DNA of 48,955 nucleotides from an uncultured Bacteroidota bacterium (GTDB lineage Bacteria > Bacteroidota > Bacteroidia > Flavobacteriales > Flavobacteriaceae). Below, in pieces: positions 25,206-35,154 of this stretch. The translations under genes and the position numbers were made by a program. The stretch is from contig CAIWKX010000074.1 in the NCBI GenBank assembly GCA_903913315.1, positions 1-48,955 on the forward strand, in the 5' to 3' direction. The stretch's first letter is position 1. Each line of letters opens with the position of its first letter. The notes under the pieces were generated by a model that was not told where the DNA came from, searched no databases, and was given only the letters and a program-made list of their open reading frames with translations.

Positions 25206-26240
25206 TTAAACTAAGTAGAAGAATGTAAATACGAAAACCCAAACTAAATCGACAAAGTGCCAGTAAAGTCCAACTTTTTCAATCATTTCATAGGTTCTTC
25301 TTTTTTCATACGTTCCTAAAAGAACGTTGATGAAAATAATGATATTAATCATAACTCCAGAGAATACGTGGAATCCGTGGAAACCAGTAATAAAGAAAAA
25401 GAAATCAGCGAACAATTTACTTCCGTATTCGTTTCTTTGTAAGTTAGCTCCTTCTACTACTAATTTAGTATCTGCTAATCTTCTTTCAGATTCTGCTCTC
25501 GATAAAACAAATTTTTGTTTTGGTGAGTTCAATGCTGGATTTTCATTTAGCCCTTTAGTTCTTGCTAATGTTTCAGGAGTGTTTAGTGTTTCAATTCGTA
25601 CCAATAAATTAGGATGTGATTTAAAACCAGCTTGCACTTGTTCTACAGAATAAGTTGGCAATGAACCTTCTTCCATAAACCATTTTCCTTTACCTCTAGT
25701 AAGTTGCTCTCTTTCTTTAGGAATGCTAGTATCTGCAAATTCTTCTAGAGCTACTCTTTTTCCAGTATTGTCAACAAACTGAAGGATACTTCCACCTTTG
25801 GTTTCAACAGCACCATATTCTCCATGAATAAAGTTTTTCCACTCCCATGCTTGAGAACCAACGAAGATTAAACCTCCAATAATGGTTAAAAACATATAGA
25901 ATGCAACTTTACCTTGCTTCATGTGATGTCCTGCGTCAACAGCTAATACCATTGTAACAGAGGAGAAGATTAAGATAAAAGTCATCAAAGCCACATAATA
26001 CATTGGTAATGCTACTCCGTGAGCGAACGGAAAGTGAGTAAACACTTCATCTGCCAAAGGCCATGTTTCAATAAATTTAAATCTTGAAAAACCGTAAGCA
26101 GCTAAAAATCCAGAAAAGGTTAATGCATCAGAAACGATGAAAAACCACATCATTAATTTTCCGTAACTTGCTCCTAATGGCTCATTTCCGCCATCCCATG
26201 TTTTTCCTACAGTATTTGCAGTAGTAACTGTCGATCCCAT
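25206..26240 (-). CDS. Cytochrome c oxidase subunit III with a large internal insertion
   Basis: Subunit III of the haem-copper oxidase sits in the inner membrane and protects proton uptake. At 344 residues it is longer than usual, because about 135 residues (about 141-277, hydrophilic, Glu/Lys-rich) lie between the helix ending in SQAWEWKNFIHG and the conserved segment FADFFFFITGFHGFHVFSG. The ends are typical (GKLMMWFFIVSDALTFSGF; YWHFVDLVWVFVFTFFYLV). The insertion is in frame and of ordinary codon use. It stands 43 bases after a second, shorter subunit III-like gene. Confidence 0.92.
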   Translation of the reverse strand: MGSTVTTANTVGKTWDGGNEPLGASYGKLMMWFFIVSDALTFSGFLAAYGFSRFKFIETWPLADEVFTHFPFAHGVALPMYYVALMTFILIFSSVTMVLAVDAGHHMKQGKVAFYMFLTIIGGLIFVGSQAWEWKNFIHGEYGAVETKGGSILQFVDNTGKRVALEEFADTSIPKEREQLTRGKGKWFMEEGSLPTYSVEQVQAGFKSHPNLLVRIETLNTPETLARTKGLNENPALNSPKQKFVLSRAESERRLADTKLVVEGANLQRNEYGSKLFADFFFFITGFHGFHVFSGVMINIIIFINVLLGTYEKRRTYEMIEKVGLYWHFVDLVWVFVFTFFYLV

Positions 26241-26283
26241 AAAAAGTTGTTTGTTAAAAAGTTTTCAAATTTACATTTTTTTC

Positions 26284-26862
26284 TTATTTAAAGAAATATA
26301 AAAACAAAAATAAATAAACCCACAAGAAATCAAGAAAGTGCCAATACATTGCACCTAGCTCAATACCAAGAAATTGTGTGGAATTGTACTTTTGTTTAAA
26401 ATGATTATAAATTATAATTAATAATGAAATAATTCCACCGGAAAGATGCGCAAGATGCAGATACACTAACACATACAAAAAAGAAATAGTAATAGAACCC
26501 GAACCTCCAACAGGATATAAATGATTTTCAAATAACTGCCCAAACCCTTGAAGTTGGAAGAAAACAAAGGTAAATCCCAATACTAATGTGGTCAATAAAA
26601 AGGTTGTTGTTCCTTTTCGATCATCTTTTTTAATAGCTCTTTTTGCCAAATGAAAAGTAATACTACACAATAGAATAGTGATTAAACTATACGTGAATGC
26701 AGAAGGTAATTGAAAATTGGTTAACCAATCAGGCCTTGACTTACTTACTACAAGTGCACTGGTTAAACCCGCAAACATCATAGTCATACTAATCATTGCA
26801 AATATCAACAAGAGCTTATAGGATCTTGACGTTCTTGCTTTATGTTCTTCTACTGTCATCAT
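26284..26862 (-). CDS. Cytochrome c oxidase subunit III-like protein
   Basis: This 192-residue protein has about five membrane helices and the heme-copper oxidase subunit III pattern, ending in AMYWHFLDFLWVYLFLFLYF with the conserved WHFLD. It is shorter than the following subunit III and lacks its first helices. Such tandem subunit III genes are common in Bacteroidota. Two ATG codons in a row (26862, 26859) are possible starts, 2 bases after cyoE. Confidence 0.9.
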   Translation of the reverse strand: MMTVEEHKARTSRSYKLLLIFAMISMTMMFAGLTSALVVSKSRPDWLTNFQLPSAFTYSLITILLCSITFHLAKRAIKKDDRKGTTTFLLTTLVLGFTFVFFQLQGFGQLFENHLYPVGGSGSITISFLYVLVYLHLAHLSGGIISLLIIIYNHFKQKYNSTQFLGIELGAMYWHFLDFLWVYLFLFLYFFK

Positions 26863-26864
26863 AA

Positions 26865-27767
26865 CTAATGTAAAAATTTATCTGTTATATATATTATTTG
26901 TAATAAAGTAATGTAGGAAACACTAACCAACATTAATACTCTTGCTGATTTAGGTGTTCTTTGTTTGTATAATTTCACAGCATAAAGAAGCATCCACAAG
27001 CCTAAAATAAAAACTAAAACTGCCGAAACAAGGCTAATATGAAGCTGACCTGTAAAACCCAAATAAGGCAACAATGAAGCTACAATCAACCAAAGGCAAT
27101 ATAATATAATTTGTGTTGCTGTCTTATTATCTTTTTGCCCTGTTGGCAACATAAAGAAACCTGCTTTTTCATAATCTTCAAACAAGAACCAACCGATTGC
27201 CCAAAAATGAGGAAACTGCCAAAAAAACTGTATTAAAAACAATGTTCCTGCTTCTATTCCAAAATGATTAGTAGCAGCAACCCAACCCAACATAAAAGGA
27301 ATGGCTCCGGGAAAAGCGCCTACAAAAACCGATAGTGGTGTCATCGTTTTTAAGGGTGTATAAACGCTAGTATATAGAAATATGGATATAGCACCAAACA
27401 TCGCTGTTTTGGGATTGATTAAATACAAAAGTATTAAACCTATAATGGTGAGGAGGCTAGCGACAAACAAAGCAACATTTGGAGACATTCTACCAGAAGC
27501 TACGGGACGATTTTTGGTTCTATCCATTAAAGCGTCCAAATCTTTTTCGATTACTTGATTGAATGCGTTGGACGCCCCAACCATGCAATACCCACCTATT
27601 GCCAATATAAATAAAGTTATCCAACGAAAAGGATGTTGATCAGAAAAACCTAAAAGATATCCCGCAATAGAAGAGAAAACAACGCTAATAGCTAATCCAG
27701 CTTTAGTGATTTGTTTAAAATCTTGATAGATTTTTAAAGGAGATAAAGTAGACTGATTTGTTTCCAA
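26865..27767 (-). CDS. cyoE: Protoheme IX farnesyltransferase, TTG start
   Basis: It converts haem B to haem O by adding a farnesyl group, as needed for haem O or A oxidases. The 300-residue polytopic protein has the prenyltransferase motifs NAFNQVIEKDLDALMDRTKNRP (first Asp-rich motif split as NQ...D...DR) and YTPLKTMTPLSV, with about nine helices. No ATG is available near the N terminus: the fitting start is TTG at 27767, 20 bases after the expected transcription start. It heads the oxidase operon. Confidence 0.93.
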   Translation of the reverse strand: METNQSTLSPLKIYQDFKQITKAGLAISVVFSSIAGYLLGFSDQHPFRWITLFILAIGGYCMVGASNAFNQVIEKDLDALMDRTKNRPVASGRMSPNVALFVASLLTIIGLILLYLINPKTAMFGAISIFLYTSVYTPLKTMTPLSVFVGAFPGAIPFMLGWVAATNHFGIEAGTLFLIQFFWQFPHFWAIGWFLFEDYEKAGFFMLPTGQKDNKTATQIILYCLWLIVASLLPYLGFTGQLHISLVSAVLVFILGLWMLLYAVKLYKQRTPKSARVLMLVSVSYITLLQIIYITDKFLH

Positions 27768-27792
27768 AAGTGTTTTGAAATTAAAACTCCGG

Positions 27793-27823
27793 CAAAAGTA
27801 GTTTATCAGAAAGGATTTGACAA
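27793..27823 (-). promoter_or_regulatory. Promoter of the cyoE-oxidase operon
   Basis: On the minus strand, TTG at 27823-27821 is followed after 20 bases by TACTTTTG at 27800-27793, a full match in sequence and spacing. It gives a leader of about 20 bases before the TTG start of cyoE. Confidence 0.75.
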
Positions 27824-28023
27824 ATTAAGGAGGAAAAATTAATCGTAGATTATTGATAAGAAAGACTATTTAAAAGAGATCTTTAATTTACTTTTAATAG
27901 AGTACTTCTTGAAAATATAATCTCTGTAAGAATTCTAATTTATCAATAAAAAATATTAATATAAACGTCAGTATTCTAATTGGAAAATGTTACGCTTTTG
28001 AAATTATCCATAATATTAAAAAA

Positions 28024-28051
28024 AAATGTCCCACTTTCGTGAAACATTTTT
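28024..28051 (-). terminator. Terminator after hppA
   Basis: On the minus strand, AAATGTT and CAC pair with GTG and ACATTT across a 2x2 internal loop, and the hairpin is followed by about nine T residues (complement of 28018-28026). Confidence 0.7.
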
Positions 28052-28070
28052 AATTGTTTAATTTGAAATA

Positions 28071-30683
28071 CTATTTCAACGCTTCTACTTTCGCTTTCAC
28101 TTCTTCAAGAGATCCTTCAAAAGTTTGAGTATTTACATTTCCTTTTTCATTTGTTGTAACAGTAGCTTTTGCTTTACCATTTTCATTAGTCATTTCAACT
28201 TTTACTTTTTTATCTCCATTTGCACAACAAGATTTTTCTTCTCCTTGTTCACACTCTTTTGGAGCCACATATTTTCCGTTGGCATCATAATGAGATAAAC
28301 ATTTTTCTTTTTGCGCTGGAGTACATTTAAGACTGTCGCACATTTTAGCACATTGGTCCTTAGTCATTGTAGCACATTTGTCCATATCACATTTACCCAT
28401 ATCTTCCGAGCAAGATGATTTCATTTCGATACATTTAATTTCTTTTCCACCTTCTTTTTGAATACCGCTTCCTAAGATCGGAGCAATTACTAATCCAATT
28501 AAACAAGTTAATTTGATTAAGATATTCATAGATGGACCAGAAGTATCTTTAAATGGATCTCCAACAGTATCTCCTGTTACAGCTGCTTTGTGAGCATCAG
28601 ATCCTTTATAGGTCATTTCACCGTTAATCATAACACCTGCCTCGAAAGATTTTTTAGCATTGTCCCAAGCACCACCAGCATTATTTTGGAACACTGCCCA
28701 AAGAACACCTGATACGGTTACTCCTGCCATATAACCACCTAACATTTCAGCAATTAATTGATTGTTATCTCCGTAAACTAATTTTCCTAATAATACAATA
28801 GCAATTGGGAAACCAATCGTTAATACTCCTGGCAACATCATTTCACGTAATGCCGCTTTAGTAGAGATTTCAACACATTTACCATATTCTGGCTTACCAG
28901 TTCCTTCCATAATTCCAGGAATTTCTTTGAACTGACGGCGCACTTCATATACCATGTCCATTGCTGCTTTACCAACAGAGTTCATTGCCAATGCAGAGAA
29001 AACTACAGGAATCATACCTCCAACAAACAACATTGCTAATACTGGAGCTTTGAAGATGTTGATACCATCAATCCCAGTAAATGTTACATAAGCAGCAAAT
29101 AAAGCTAATGATGTTAATGCAGCAGAAGCGATAGCAAAACCTTTTCCTGTTGCAGCAGTAGTGTTACCTACTGAATCCAAAATGTCTGTACGTGTACGAA
29201 CTTCTTTTGGCAATTCACTCATTTCAGCAATACCTCCAGCATTATCAGAGATTGGTCCGAAAGCGTCGATTGCTAATTGCATCGCTGTTGTAGCCATCAT
29301 AGCTGAAGCAGCTAAAGCAACTCCATAGAAACCAGCAAAAGCATACGATGCCCAAATAGCACCAGCAAATAATAATACGGTTGGGAAAGTAGAAATCATA
29401 CCAGTAGCTAAACCAGCGATTACGTTAGTTCCAGCTCCTGTTGAAGATTTTTGTACAATTGCCAAAACTGGTTTTGTACCTAAACCTGTATAATATTCGG
29501 TTACAGAAGATATAGCTCCACCAACCACTAATCCAACAAGTGTTGCATAAAAAACTCGCATTGAAGAGATTGCTATATAACCATCAGGATGTCCTGCAAC
29601 TGGTGTTTTGTCACCAAAAAAGTGCATAAACATGGTTTGTGGCAGTAAATTTGTAACTAAAAAATAACAAGCTACCGCTGTTAATACGATAGAAACCCAG
29701 TTTCCAATGTTTAATGCTTTTTGTACTTGCGCTTCTTTGGCATCATCACTAGTAATTTTCACCAACATTGTTCCTATAATAGAAAATAAAATTCCAAAAC
29801 CTGCAATTGCCATTGGTAATAAGATAGGTCCTATTCCGCCAAAACTTGGTAAACCTTTATAGGCTTCAACTATATTTCCACCCATATCTTTGATAACATA
29901 GTTACCTAATACCATAGCAGCTAAAACTGTCGCTACATAAGAACCAAATAAATCGGCACCCATACCTGCAACGTCACCTACATTATCTCCTACGTTATCT
30001 GCAATAGTAGCTGGGTTACGTGGATCGTCCTCTGGAATACCCGCCTCTACTTTACCCACAAGGTCAGCACCTACATCAGCAGCTTTAGTATAAATACCAC
30101 CACCCACACGAGCAAATAATGCAATAGATTCAGCTCCTAAAGAGAAACCTGCTAAAGTTTCAAGCACTTTAGTCATGTCTTCGCTATTAGTCCAAGCCCC
30201 TTTCATGAAGATGGTATAGAAAACAATAAAAAATCCTGTTAATCCTAAAACAGCTAAACCAGCAACTCCTAGTCCCATTACAGTACCACCACCAAAAGAA
30301 ACTTTTAAAGCTTGAGGCAAACTTGTTCGAGCGGCCTGTGTAGTTCTAACGTTGGTTTTAGTTGCTATTTTCATACCCATATTCCCCGCTAAAGCCGAAA
30401 AGAAAGCTCCGAAAATAAAAGCTACAACAATTAAAATGTCAGTTTTAACACCTGGTAAAAAAGTAATACCCGCTAAAACAATACTTGCTATAACAACAAA
30501 AAAGGCTAATAATCTGTATTCTGCTTTTAGAAAAGCTAAAGCACCTTCATAAATGTAATCTGAAATTTCTTTCATCTTTCCATCACCAGCATCTTGTTTC
30601 AATACCCAAGATCTTTTGATTATCATAAAAGCTAACCCAATTAATGCCATTACAATAGGCACATAAATCATCATTGATTCCAT
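28071..30683 (-). CDS. hppA: Membrane-bound ion-pumping pyrophosphatase with Cys-rich C-terminal extension
   Basis: It hydrolyses pyrophosphate and pumps H+ or Na+ across the inner membrane. The start is the ATG at 30683 (870 residues); a frame 15 codons longer lies upstream of the promoter start point. The catalytic motif DVGADLVGK and the Asp-rich [17 protein letters not shown] are present. The segment [12 protein letters not shown] has Ala where K+-independent enzymes carry Lys, so it is probably K+-dependent. The ion cannot be decided by eye. The last 133 residues, after the final helix, are hydrophilic and hold 11 Cys ([13 protein letters not shown] and onward); in the known topology this end faces the periplasm. 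Confidence 0.96.
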   Translation of the reverse strand: MESMMIYVPIVMALIGLAFMIIKRSWVLKQDAGDGKMKEISDYIYEGALAFLKAEYRLLAFFVVIASIVLAGITFLPGVKTDILIVVAFIFGAFFSALAGNMGMKIATKTNVRTTQAARTSLPQALKVSFGGGTVMGLGVAGLAVLGLTGFFIVFYTIFMKGAWTNSEDMTKVLETLAGFSLGAESIALFARVGGGIYTKAADVGADLVGKVEAGIPEDDPRNPATIADNVGDNVGDVAGMGADLFGSYVATVLAAMVLGNYVIKDMGGNIVEAYKGLPSFGGIGPILLPMAIAGFGILFSIIGTMLVKITSDDAKEAQVQKALNIGNWVSIVLTAVACYFLVTNLLPQTMFMHFFGDKTPVAGHPDGYIAISSMRVFYATLVGLVVGGAISSVTEYYTGLGTKPVLAIVQKSSTGAGTNVIAGLATGMISTFPTVLLFAGAIWASYAFAGFYGVALAASAMMATTAMQLAIDAFGPISDNAGGIAEMSELPKEVRTRTDILDSVGNTTAATGKGFAIASAALTSLALFAAYVTFTGIDGINIFKAPVLAMLFVGGMIPVVFSALAMNSVGKAAMDMVYEVRRQFKEIPGIMEGTGKPEYGKCVEISTKAALREMMLPGVLTIGFPIAIVLLGKLVYGDNNQLIAEMLGGYMAGVTVSGVLWAVFQNNAGGAWDNAKKSFEAGVMINGEMTYKGSDAHKAAVTGDTVGDPFKDTSGPSMNILIKLTCLIGLVIAPILGSGIQKEGGKEIKCIEMKSSCSEDMGKCDMDKCATMTKDQCAKMCDSLKCTPAQKEKCLSHYDANGKYVAPKECEQGEEKSCCANGDKKVKVEMTNENGKAKATVTTNEKGNVNTQTFEGSLEEVKAKVEALK

Positions 30684-30716
30684 AAATATAATTTTTGTTA
30701 TAAATTTTATCGGTGG

Positions 30717-30748
30717 CAAAAATAACAAAATTTTAAGAACTAATGCAA
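30717..30748 (-). promoter_or_regulatory. hppA promoter
   Basis: On the minus strand, TTG at 30748-30746 is followed after 21 bases by TATTTTTG at 30724-30717. Transcription would begin near 30710, 27 bases before the ATG chosen for hppA. Confidence 0.75.
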
Positions 30749-30796
30749 CTTAGCCAATTTAATAAAAAACAATTGTGCTAATTTTATATAGTTAAC

Positions 30797-31390
30797 TTAA
30801 ATTTTATTCCTTTTCTTTAAGTAATAATGCCAAATGGTGTAAGAGGCAAAGGTTCGAAATGGCTTCCAATTGTCTGAAATTAATTGCATTTCTAATTCTG
30901 TTTCGCAATTGTATAATTCTTTCAAAGTGTTTTTTATAGCAATATCTCCAAGCGGAATAATATCAGGCAACTGAAGACAAAACATCAAATACACTTCAAT
31001 ACTCCAATTACCTACTCCTTTAATAGTAATTAGTTCTTTGCGGATTTGCTCTTCCGATTTTGTTGAATAACTTTCAAAATCAATTTTATTATAGAGGACT
31101 TTTAAAGCTAAATCTTTAAGGTAAATTATTTTCTGGCGAGAAACACCACAATTTCTTAATTCTAAATCATCTGAATTGTAGATGATTTCTGGAGAAATAA
31201 TACCAAAATGATTTTCTAATTTTACATAACAAGCTTTTGCAGAAGCAATAGATACTTGCTGTTCAAGAATAATATGACACATGGAAGCAAATCCTTCCAC
31301 TCTTTTTTGGACAATTGGTTTTCCAAAAGTATCAATAATATATTTTAGCATTTCATCTTTGGAAGAAAGAAAAGATATTATTTGATTCAT
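30797..31390 (-). CDS. DNA-3-methyladenine glycosylase, AlkA-like (HhH-GPD)
   Basis: It removes alkylated purines in base excision repair. The 197-residue protein has the HhH-GPD core: ILEQQVSIASAKACYVKLE, the helix-hairpin-helix ITIKGVGNWSIEVYLMF, and the catalytic Asp in IIPLGDIAIKNTLK. The N-terminal AlkA domain is missing, as in the short DNA-3-methyladenine glycosylase 2 group. It starts one base before the stop of the DUF5686 gene region and lies on the same strand. Confidence 0.88.
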   Translation of the reverse strand: MNQIISFLSSKDEMLKYIIDTFGKPIVQKRVEGFASMCHIILEQQVSIASAKACYVKLENHFGIISPEIIYNSDDLELRNCGVSRQKIIYLKDLALKVLYNKIDFESYSTKSEEQIRKELITIKGVGNWSIEVYLMFCLQLPDIIPLGDIAIKNTLKELYNCETELEMQLISDNWKPFRTFASYTIWHYYLKKRNKI

Positions 31391-31391
31391 C

Positions 31392-33873
31392 TTAAAAATG
31401 AAAACCTATTTCTCCCTTTATACTAAAATTACTGGTTCCTGGCAAATCTCTGTAGTTCCCTCTAAAGCTGGCATCGATTCGGAATACTTTAAAAATATTT
31501 CCTATTCCAACACTATATTCCCAGTAAGGAATTGTGGGTGCTTTATACACTAAATTAGAAGCATTAAGCAATCTATTTTGATCTGAAATGGATCCGTAAA
31601 CAGCACGAACACCTATAATCTCTCTCCAATTCAATTTGCGCATCATAGGGATTCTAGAGAGTAATCGTCCTTGGAAATTATGATTCCATTGTAAGGTAGC
31701 ATATTGATCTGTTACAAATTCATAGAAATTAAGATTACTAAATGTATTCCCAATAATAAAATAGGTTTGATTTCCAGGGATAACACTCATTAAACCTAAA
31801 GGAACTTTTCCATATGTTTTACCCAATTCCATAGTTAAATCTGTCCTTCCTAATGGACCAATTAAGAAAGGTTGGTTGTAATAAAATTGAAGTTTACTAT
31901 AATCAAAATCACTATTCAGTATTCCTTTAAATCCTTGACTATAATTTACAAAAAATCTACTATACGGTTTATCAACATCGGAACGTTCTACGCCATATCC
32001 GACAGATTTTTTTTTAGGTGTAAACTCTACTTGAAGATTTACCTCTGTTTGCTTTACATCACTTTTTGTGGTTGTATGAGTATCATCGGTATAATAATCC
32101 AAACTAAAAGTTGAATATGCTGATTCTAGAGATCTGTGGGAAAAACCCGTTTGAAAAATCAAATTCTTAACTGGCTCAATTTCTATTGCAACATTCGTCA
32201 AATTAATATTTGTTAACTTCCCATTGCTTCCAGAACTAAAGACGCTGGAGGAGGCAAAACTTCTTCCAAGCACATCATTTGTAGTTGTTAAACTCGCCCC
32301 TATTTGTTCTACATCTCTTCTATTTCCTCCTGAAATGATAATTCTGTTTTTAGTATCAATCATCCATTTGCCGGAAAAGCCATATTTAAATTTATTGTCT
32401 TTAAATCCATAAGCTGTGTAGCCTTGTACTCGCCATTTGTCATTGTGTCCAAAATAGGTCCTTCCTCCCACTCGTAATCTCCAACCTTCAACCACATTAA
32501 ACCCAAAGGTTGAAAAAATGGGTCCATAATCAAATTTATGATAATTAATGTATTCACTTCCTAGAATACTCACCAGATTATACATTTGCTTAAACCTTCT
32601 GACTGTTTTTAAGGTATCTAGCATTTTATAAACACCCACCTCATCTTTGTTGAGTTTTTCAAATCTATTTTTTTCCCAATAATCATCTGATTTTGCATAA
32701 ACAGCATTGTCTATATAATTAACTTCTTCTTTGTAAAATTTTTCGGGTTTAGGTTCATTAAACTTATGGTTTCTATATAATGTAGTCCGCTTTCCATAAA
32801 CACCTTTAGATTCCTCTCTTTTGCTTAACGCAAAATCAGACATCATATAATCTCTGGTCAGTAAAAAGACAGAATCATTAACTACATCAAATTCTTGTTC
32901 TATATAAATGTCTTTTACCCAGTTAATATTAGCACTTTTAGAAACCGCCATATTAATACTTTTGATAGCATAAGTTGAATCATTAACCCAGAAATCTCCT
33001 TTGAAAGTTAGCTCATTTTTCCTTCTTGGATAAAAAACAATATTGTAACACCATTTCTTTTCCACAAAAGCACTATCTCGCAACACATAATTGTAAACAT
33101 CAATTCCTGTTGTGGAAATAGGACTAGTAAAGCTTTTATCAAAAAAATTTAAGTGATTATTATAAATATTATAGTCTGTATATAAATCTTTAATAAAAGT
33201 ATTAATACCATCTACATTACTAATTCCAGAATTTTTATTGGCTTTAATTATCTCCTTTTGTTTATTGAATTTATTGTCCCCATAAACATCATACAATGAT
33301 TCACTTATAAAAAAAGGTAAATAAGTCTTTCCAGTAACTTTTGAAGTATCTACTTTTTTGAAAATGAATTCCATTCCTTTAAACACTTTGCTTTTCATAA
33401 AAGCACTATCAATGGAATTCATATCAAATTCTATTTTTTCATATTTTTCATATTGATATTGATTGAACATTTGCAATCCATTTTTTCTTTTTCGTTCCCA
33501 AATTTTTCTGAGGATTACCAATGCTGGATTTTTCTTTTTAGAAGTCTTACCGTTATAAATCACAACCTCTTGAAGTACCTGGTCTCCAGTAAGAACAATT
33601 CTCATATTATAAGTTACTGCTTTATCCAAATCAACATCTTTGGTAGTATATCCTACGAAAGCGACAGCAATGGCTCTATAACTCTTAGCAGATTCCAAAT
33701 AAAACTTTCCGTTTTCATCACTAACAGTTCCTTCATTAGAACCTTTAAAAACAATATTAGCATAAGAAATAGGTTGATTTTTATTATCTACAATAACCCC
33801 GCTAACTTTAGTTTGAGCGAAACTTGAAGAAATAAATCCAATAATAAGAATAAAAAAAAAATATTTTTTTCAT
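31392..33873 (-). CDS. DUF5686/carboxypeptidase-like outer-membrane protein, frameshifted at a T10 run
   Basis: From ATG 33873 the sequence starts a signal peptide (MKKIFFF) but a run of ten T's (33861-33852) puts it out of frame, with a stop after 21 codons. With nine T's the frame would read on as FILIIGFISSSFAQTKVSG and continue unbroken for about 826 residues. The N-terminal 90 residues form a CarboxypepD_reg-like beta domain (GVIVDNKNQPISYANIVFKG); the rest matches DUF5686, an outer-membrane barrel of unknown function. The only long open frame without repair starts at a TTG (33698) inside the beta domain and has no signal peptide. Either slipped-strand phase variation or a homopolymer error explains this. 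Confidence 0.85.
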
Positions 33874-33886
33874 AGCAGCAAAAAAA

Positions 33887-33917
33887 AAGCTTCATCAAAA
33901 TAACTCTGATGAAGCTT
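33887..33917 (-). terminator. Terminator between pdhB and the DUF5686 gene
   Basis: An 11-bp stem (AAGCTTCATCA 33887-33897 and TGATGAAGCTT 33907-33917) is followed on the minus strand by a T run. It ends only about 10 bases before the DUF5686 ATG. Confidence 0.88.
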
Positions 33918-33936
33918 CAAATATAATAGATTAATA

Positions 33937-34914
33937 TTATTTGTACATAACTTTTTTGACAGCTTTAACTACATCTGAAGAATTAGGCAACCATTCTTTC
34001 AATAAAGTTGGAGAATAAGGTGCTGGAGTATCAGCAGTGGTAATTCTTTGTACTGGTGCATCAAGATAATCAAAAGCTTTCTCTTGAACCATATAAGTGA
34101 TTTCAGAAGCTACACTAGCAAATGGCCAAGCCTCTTCAAGAACTACTAAACGATTTGTTTTTTTAACCGAATTGATAATAGTATCATAATCCATTGGACG
34201 TACTGTTCTCAAGTCGATAATTTCACAAGAAATCCCTTCTTTTTCTAATTCATCAGCCGCTAAATGAGCTTCTTTGATTATTTTCCCAAAAGAGACAATA
34301 GTCACATCAGTTCCTTCTCTTTTAATATCTGCAACGCCTAACGGGATAATATATTCCCCTTCTGGCACCTCTCCTTTATCACCATACATTTGCTCTGATT
34401 CCATGAAAATAACCGGATCATTATCACGAATAGCAGCTTTTAATAAACCTTTAGCATCATAAACGGTAGATGGAACTACCACTTTTAATCCAGGAGTATT
34501 GGCAAACCAATTTTCAAAAGCTTGTGAGTGGGTTGCTCCTAATTGTCCAGCTGAAGCTGTTGGTCCACGAAAAACCATCGGCATTGGAAACTGTCCAGCC
34601 GACATTTGACGCATTTTAGCCGCATTATTAATAATTTGATCAATTCCTACCAATGAAAAGTTGAAAGTCATATATTCTACAATCGGACGACAACCATTCA
34701 TTGCTGAACCTACAGCAATTCCAGCAAAACCTAATTCGGCAATAGGAGTATCAATCACCCTTTTTGGCCCGAATTCGTCCAACATTCCTTTTGAGGCTTT
34801 GTAAGCTCCATTATATTCAGCAACTTCTTCACCCATCAAATAGACGGCTTCATCGCGACGCATTTCTTCACTCATCGCTTCGGCAATCGCTTCTCTAAAT
34901 TGTATAGTTCTCAT
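33937..34914 (-). CDS. pdhB: Pyruvate dehydrogenase E1 component, beta subunit
   Basis: With the alpha subunit it decarboxylates pyruvate with thiamine diphosphate and passes acetyl to E2. The 325 residues match the family. Visible motifs are REAIAEAMSEEMRRDEAVYL at the N terminus, the thiamine-cofactor Glu segment MGEEVAEYNGAYKASKG, GFAGIAVGSAMNG, and the C-terminal transketolase domain ending near VQRITTADTPAPYSPTLLKE. The alpha subunit and E2 are not in the window. It has a TACTTTTG -7 box and its own terminator, so it is a single-gene unit here. Confidence 0.95.
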   Translation of the reverse strand: MRTIQFREAIAEAMSEEMRRDEAVYLMGEEVAEYNGAYKASKGMLDEFGPKRVIDTPIAELGFAGIAVGSAMNGCRPIVEYMTFNFSLVGIDQIINNAAKMRQMSAGQFPMPMVFRGPTASAGQLGATHSQAFENWFANTPGLKVVVPSTVYDAKGLLKAAIRDNDPVIFMESEQMYGDKGEVPEGEYIIPLGVADIKREGTDVTIVSFGKIIKEAHLAADELEKEGISCEIIDLRTVRPMDYDTIINSVKKTNRLVVLEEAWPFASVASEITYMVQEKAFDYLDAPVQRITTADTPAPYSPTLLKEWLPNSSDVVKAVKKVMYK

Positions 34915-34946
34915 ATATATAATTTCTTAATATCAATTTTGGATAG

Positions 34947-34954
34947 CAAAAGTA
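34947..34954 (-). promoter_or_regulatory. -7 promoter element for pdhB
   Basis: TACTTTTG on the minus strand, 32 bases before the pdhB ATG, matches TAnnTTTG. No TTG is present at the -33 distance, only T-rich DNA. Confidence 0.55.
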
Positions 34955-35154
34955 AAAATTTAAAATGATTAAAAAACATATTTCCGCATAATTATAAGGT
35001 GCAATTTCAATCATTTCGAGTGAATAAATTAGAGATTCCATTTATACCCTTTGCGAAATCGATATAATACTGAAAAAATAGTATGCACGCATACAAGCAA
35101 TAGAAATATATTTTATACTTTTACGCTCAGAAAAAACTTTTTAAAAAATATATA

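Larger units (their letters stand above)
27768..28070. other. Intergenic region cyoE-hppA
   Basis: It holds the cyoE promoter (27793-27823) and the hppA terminator (28024-28051). Between them (27830-28015) the DNA is A/T-rich and I see no gene or repeat. Confidence 0.6.
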
